Of a stretch of DNA of 9,713 bases, positions 7,132-9,713 are shown one piece after another. The notes under the pieces were generated by a model that saw only the letters and a program-made list of their open reading frames with translations, was not told where the DNA came from and made no database searches. The number at the start of each line of letters is the position of its first letter. Positions within the stretch are counted from its first letter, which is position 1. The DNA is taken from NCBI GenBank assembly GCA_938022485.1, contig CALIEE010000294.1, positions 1 through 9,713 of the forward strand, written 5' to 3'. This stretch comes from an uncultured bacterium. Its GTDB lineage: Bacteria; Bdellovibrionota_C; UBA2361; SZUA-149; CALKYB01. The translations under genes were made by a program, and so were the position numbers.

Positions 7132-7647
7132 TTGGAATTAAAAGAGATGATGTTTGAGAAGAAGGTACAGCAAGCCAATAAAGAAATTGATAATGGAGAG
7201 AAGGGTGATTCAGTTAAAAATCAGCCTGCGTCTAAGCAACACTCTTGCGAAGGCTTAAATGACCTAAAACCTCCAGACACTGAAACGCTAATATCTTGTT
7301 TAGCCAAAAACAATATTAAAGAAACCGTTGATAACCTCCCTGGTCACATTGCAAGTACGGTCGAGAGCCTTGTCTTAGACAGAGAATATGCTCAGCAAGA
7401 GCACTATTCCAAACAAATTGAAGCAATGTGGAAGGGCAAAAATGAAATAACTGACAAACTTAGTTATGGCGATGCTAGGGAGTTTAAACCTGATACGTTT
7501 AATGGGAAGCTCATGCGAAAGTATATGTTCGCAAGATTAGAAAAGGAACCTCATAATCAGGTTAAGTATACAAAGGACTCCTTTGAAGAAATTCCGGCAG
7601 TGCAGGAAATATTGGAAGAAGTGAAAGCAATTCTAGGACCTTGTTAG
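7132..7647 (+). CDS. Hypothetical protein; probable N-terminal part of a frameshifted transglutaminase-like protein
   Basis: I do not recognise this 171-residue ORF as a family on its own. It is hydrophilic and Lys/Glu-rich, with no signal peptide or membrane helix, and reads as mostly helical (LISCLAKNNIKETVDNLPGH, then EEIPAVQEILEEVKAILG). The TTG start at 7132 has an AGGGAG (7118-7123) eight bases upstream; later ATGs at codons 6 and 7 are possible but less well served. The ORF stops at TAG 7645-7647, just after AILG. The next frame is open from 7637 and runs through sensible protein sequence (ILSNPREDMAIALKEGVGDC) into the transglutaminase-like ORF at 7718-7951. Skipping one base near 7639 would give a continuous protein of about 272 residues. 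The likeliest reading is one gene broken by a single-base change. Two separate proteins, or a sequencing error, cannot be excluded. Confidence 0.6.
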   Translation: MELKEMMFEKKVQQANKEIDNGEKGDSVKNQPASKQHSCEGLNDLKPPDTETLISCLAKNNIKETVDNLPGHIASTVESLVLDREYAQQEHYSKQIEAMWKGKNEITDKLSYGDAREFKPDTFNGKLMRKYMFARLEKEPHNQVKYTKDSFEEIPAVQEILEEVKAILGPC

Positions 7648-7717
7648 TCAAAAACCACTTCACCCTTCAAGGTTAGAAGAGGGAGATCCTAGGATACTCT
7701 CCAACCCTAGAGAGGAT

Positions 7718-7951
7718 ATGGCAATAGCACTAAAGGAAGGTGTTGGTGACTGTAATTTACAATCTCTCTTAATTGGACATACTCTAGAATCTAAAGGCTT
7801 CGAGGCAGACCTAGTTTCAGCTCCTGGGCATGTATGGCTTAGAGTTAGCGTTGATAATCCTGAAACAGGAAAAACTTTAGAGTTTGACCTAGAACCTAGT
7901 ATGGATGGAGATTTTCAGATATTCAGAAAGCAGAGATCTGCTTCCACCTAG
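7718..7951 (+). CDS. Transglutaminase-like cysteine protease core (C-terminal part of a split gene)
   Basis: Counted from the ATG at 7718, this 77-residue ORF contains a compact transglutaminase-like catalytic core. The nucleophile is C12 in GVGDCNLQSLLIGHTLESKG, the base H38 in SAPGHVWLRV, and the Asp D57 in LEFDLEPS. The order Cys, His, Asp and the GDC and HxW contexts are characteristic of bacterial transglutaminase-fold proteases; the spacing is short. The reading frame stays open upstream to 7637, and the stretch RLEEGDPRILSNPRED reads like the lead-in of such a domain. The ATG at 7718 is therefore probably internal to a longer original gene that began at 7132. GAGAGG sits only two bases before this ATG, too close for a good ribosome site. 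The triad appears intact, so the break is upstream of the active site rather than in it. Substrate is unknown; proteolysis, crosslinking and deamidation are all possible in this fold. Confidence 0.6.
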   Translation: MAIALKEGVGDCNLQSLLIGHTLESKGFEADLVSAPGHVWLRVSVDNPETGKTLEFDLEPSMDGDFQIFRKQRSAST

Positions 7952-8275
7952 TAATATTACTAAGCTATACTAGTCTCTTTTTGGAAAGACAGGTTGATTA
8001 AAGCTCTAGCTGAGGGCTAAACCAGAGCCCCCTTACTCCCGGCTTGCCCGATAAGGTTTCTTATCAGTCGCCCTTGTCCATTTAGCTTTAAATCAGCGCT
8101 TACCTCAATAATTAAGGCCTAAGACAAAGGACTGCGTCAGTTCCAAAAAGAGCTAAGCACGGGAATATACTGATGTTTTTTTGAGGTTTTATTTCTTGTT
8201 ACGGAAGTTTCAACATTCGCCATAACAAAAAGAGTTCGGTTTTTTAACACAATATTTTCATAGAGAGGTTTTCTT
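7952..8275 (+). other. Intergenic region before the 8276 gene
   Basis: About 320 bases without a supported gene. Two small perfect hairpins are visible: GGGCT/AGCCC (8014-8030, 7-base loop) and GATAAG/CTTATC (8050-8065, GTTT loop). Neither is followed by a T run, so neither is a standard terminator. The last 100 bases are AT-rich and probably contain the promoter of the next gene, but I could not pick a convincing -35/-10 pair. A small RNA cannot be excluded. Confidence 0.4.
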
Positions 8276-8830
8276 ATGGGATGTGTCCACCACGTTGATA
8301 CTTCGAAACAAGATCAAAACCAGGCGTCTTACGATGCCCTTATCAAAGACTATAAGGCTTCGAGTGACGGCAATTCTATTGAGAAGATCGATCCAAATCG
8401 TTGCGTTGATAGTGGTTTACGCGACAAAGTTAATGGGGCTCTGGTTCATATTAATTCAAAGATCGAAAATGGAAATGCTACAGCTTTAGATAGAGAGCTA
8501 CTTGGGCCCCTAAAGAAAGAAGCCGAGAGGTTAAATGCTAATCAGGCCGAAAAGCCAGTAGATCCAAGAGTGCAAGTAGCTCGAGACTGGGGCCTTACTA
8601 TTTCTCCAGATCAGCAAACTATTACCGTTCCAGGCACGGACTGGTCTGTAGCAAAGGCCTATGACGGCGACGGCAACCTCGTGGCTACTATGATAAACAA
8701 TGGTCCTGCCGACAAGCTGAACTATAGTAGTGATAAGGGTGGTGAATTGACTTGGAGTGAAACTAACGGGACTCTTAGAATTGAAGAACCAGGTGTTGGC
8801 TTTGCCGTTTTTACGCGCGAAGCATTTTAG
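8276..8830 (+). CDS. Hypothetical protein, orphan, 184 aa
   Basis: I do not recognise a family. The start is well supported: AGAGAGG (8262-8268) lies seven bases before the ATG. The N-terminal ~100 residues are hydrophilic and helical-looking (SYDALIKDYKASSDG; LDRELLGPLKKEAERLNANQ). The C-terminal ~80 residues are beta-rich, with many Gly, Thr and Asp (WGLTISPDQQTITVPGTDW; YDGDGNLVATMINNGPADKL), and end in GVGFAVFTREAF. There is no classical signal peptide, lipobox or membrane helix. The very N-terminus is MGCVHHVD; a Gly2-Cys3 start resembles eukaryotic dual-acylation signals, which may be coincidence. The YDGDGNLVAT segment is reminiscent of RHS/YD-like or Ca-binding turns, but a single copy supports nothing firm. 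It lies alone between a large upstream gap and a convergent gene. Confidence 0.7.
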   Translation: MGCVHHVDTSKQDQNQASYDALIKDYKASSDGNSIEKIDPNRCVDSGLRDKVNGALVHINSKIENGNATALDRELLGPLKKEAERLNANQAEKPVDPRVQVARDWGLTISPDQQTITVPGTDWSVAKAYDGDGNLVATMINNGPADKLNYSSDKGGELTWSETNGTLRIEEPGVGFAVFTREAF

Positions 8831-8995
8831 GATTAAGGTGTCAGAAGAGGGCGCATAACTTCTAGAATTGTTCCTCCTCCCCTCGAAAAATATGCTTTTA
8901 AGAATTTTAAATTAAAAAAATTCAATGATTGAGCCAATCAAACAAAATAACCATAGATCTTAAGTTAAATATTGAACTCAAGCTGGATAAAACAC

Positions 8996-9032
8996 TAAAA
9001 CAAAACGCGGGGCAGAAAATACCTGTCCCCGC
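8996..9032 (-). terminator. Rho-independent terminator for the leftward gene (possibly bidirectional)
   Basis: GCGGGGCAG (9007-9015) pairs with CTG (9023-9025) and CCCCGC (9027-9032), with one bulged base and a 7-base loop. Read leftward, the GC-rich stem is followed by GTTTTGTTTT, a good U-tract, and it begins seven bases past the stop codon of the leftward gene at 9039. Read rightward, it is followed by TCTTGTTT, so it may also stop transcription from the 8276 gene. Confidence 0.8.
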
Positions 9033-9038
9033 TCTTGT

Positions 9039-9557
9039 TTAACGCAGAAAAGCTAAGTCGTCCGGAATATCTTCCGTTAACGAATCAACCTGCACTTTAT
9101 TTGCAGCATAGTAAATTGCATGATCTTTCCAAAATACTTTGTCAAAATCTGAAAAGCCCTCTTCTCCTGGATGAAGAGCCGCTATCATTCCAAGATAGTG
9201 CCTTCTCAATGTCCAAATATCAGAACCCCCGTTTGTCCCCGGTAAGAGATCTAATATTAATGCGATGTGGCGGCACCTTGCAGGTCGAAGCCCAGTGACA
9301 AACCTACAATAGTGATCCGAGTCTTTCAATTTTGCGTAAACTATCTTGGAATCAAGGTTTGTTCTTAGGTAATGAGTATTGCCTAACTCACTCCCAGAAT
9401 CCAGTGATGCTCTAATTAAGGTACTATTTCCAGATCCGTCTATCTGAGCCAGAGCTTGTGAGATAGGAACGTGGCGTTTTCTCCCAAGTGTTGCTAAATA
9501 AGGGATATTTACCGGTTCACGGCTTTTCAGTCTAAAAACCACTTCTCTTTTCTGCAT
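9039..9557 (-). CDS. Hypothetical protein, orphan, 172 aa
   Basis: I do not recognise this protein. It is rich in Arg, His and Asp, has no signal peptide or membrane helix, and looks like a soluble alpha/beta protein. Recognisable pieces include KSREPVNIPYLATLGRKRH near the N-terminus, LRPARCRHIALILDLLPGT in the middle and a WTLRRHYLGMIAALHPGEEG segment. The C-terminus is acidic (DSLTEDIPDDLAFLR). I prefer the ATG at 9557 over the one at 9572. The region before 9572 has no Shine-Dalgarno, whereas GAGGA at 9570-9566 lies eight bases before the 9557 ATG. The gene has a strong terminator immediately downstream and two large inverted repeats about 50 to 145 bases upstream, so it looks like a self-contained single-gene unit. 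A phage or toxin-type protein is conceivable, but no motif supports either. Confidence 0.65.
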   Translation of the reverse strand: MQKREVVFRLKSREPVNIPYLATLGRKRHVPISQALAQIDGSGNSTLIRASLDSGSELGNTHYLRTNLDSKIVYAKLKDSDHYCRFVTGLRPARCRHIALILDLLPGTNGGSDIWTLRRHYLGMIAALHPGEEGFSDFDKVFWKDHAIYYAANKVQVDSLTEDIPDDLAFLR

Positions 9558-9565
9558 TTCTCTAT

Positions 9566-9570
9566 TCCTC
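9566..9570 (-). promoter_or_regulatory. Shine-Dalgarno GAGGA that decides the start of the leftward gene
   Basis: GAGGA on the minus strand lies eight bases upstream of the ATG at 9557 and overlaps the alternative ATG at 9572, favouring the downstream start. Confidence 0.5.
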
Positions 9571-9608
9571 ATTGTTGGATTGAGCAGAAGAAAAGATAAT
9601 CTCCTAAT

Positions 9609-9649
9609 GTAGCTACCTTAGTTATGGTTGCCATAACTAAGGTAGCTAC
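9609..9649. repeat. Perfect 19-bp inverted repeat, 3-base loop
   Basis: GTAGCTACCTTAGTTATGG (9609-9627) is followed by TTG and then its exact reverse complement (9631-9649). A perfect 19-bp palindrome is far beyond chance in a window this size. No T-run follows on either strand, so it is not an ordinary terminator. It lies about 50-90 bases upstream of the leftward gene at 9557. It could be an operator, a strong hairpin in that gene's leader, or a mobile-element or recombination site. Pairing stops abruptly at both outer ends. Confidence 0.9.
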
Positions 9650-9666
9650 TAAAACCTTGTGTTAGA

Positions 9667-9702
9667 CTGGCTCAGGAATTTAGGACCTCATTCCTGAGCC
9701 GG
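9667..9702. repeat. Second inverted repeat, 11-bp perfect arms, 10-base loop
   Basis: GGCTCAGGAAT (9669-9679) and ATTCCTGAGCC (9690-9700) pair perfectly; a wobble pair and a C-G pair extend the stem to 9667-9702. The loop TTAGGACCTC contains a small AGG/CCT inner symmetry. It begins 18 bases beyond the 19-bp palindrome and has no T-run next to it within the window. It could be a terminator or leader structure of something to the right of the window edge, or part of a larger structured element with the first repeat. Confidence 0.8.
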
Positions 9703-9713
9703 AAACTTATTGC

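Noticed and set aside
7949..7962. 14-bp perfect palindrome TAGTAATATTACTA at the stop of the transglutaminase-like ORF
   Set aside because: A 14-bp AT-rich palindrome is expected about once by chance in a window this long, and no T-tract follows.
9035..9298. 87-codon rightward ORF overlapping the leftward gene at 9039-9557
   Set aside because: It lies opposite a better ORF with a ribosome site and terminator, and starts inside the terminator tail region.
9039..9713. REP element with a RAYT-type transposase
   Set aside because: The palindromes suggested it, but the 172-residue protein lacks the HUH motif and other transposase signatures.
1..9713. CRISPR array, integrase, transposase or toxin-antitoxin pair
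   Set aside because: No regularly spaced direct repeats and no recognisable recombinase, Cas or antitoxin motifs were seen on either strand.

Overview
The window is bacterial DNA, moderately AT-rich, with a conserved left half and an accessory-looking right half. Five of the genes start on TTG or GTG. The phylum cannot be fixed from sequence alone. A miaB gene followed by a DUF151 bifunctional nuclease and then a membrane-anchored TPR-like protein suggests a Gram-negative, deltaproteobacterial-type lineage (recollection of gene order, not a search), so this is only a weak guess.

Layout. Positions 1-512 hold the C-terminal part of a gene that begins outside the window. Positions 599-3499 form a rightward cluster: miaB (tRNA 2-methylthio-N6-prenyladenosine synthase), a DUF151 protein and a YfgM-like protein with one membrane helix. 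Positions 3702-4132 hold a decayed HAD-family phosphatase gene with a recognisable frameshift, a stop codon and internal deletions. Positions 4129-6772 form a leftward, tightly overlapping three-gene operon, transcribed in the order TraB/PrgY-like membrane protein, DUF2231 membrane protein, amidohydrolase-2 family metal hydrolase.

From 6773 on, coding density drops. Two rightward ORFs (7132-7647 and 7718-7951) look like the halves of one transglutaminase-like protein split by a single-base frameshift. A rightward orphan gene (8276-8830) follows. A leftward orphan gene (9039-9557) converges on it, with a good terminator at its 3' end. Beyond the 5' end of that last gene lie two perfect inverted repeats in tandem (19-bp arms, then 11-bp arms). 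They are the clearest non-coding structure in the window.

The left genes are housekeeping: tRNA modification, a conserved nuclease-domain protein and an envelope protein. The TraB operon looks like a co-translated membrane/hydrolase module of unknown purpose. The right end carries orphans, a broken gene and palindromes, as expected of a less constrained region. I found no tRNA or rRNA gene, insertion sequence, integrase or CRISPR array, and no convincing complete new system.
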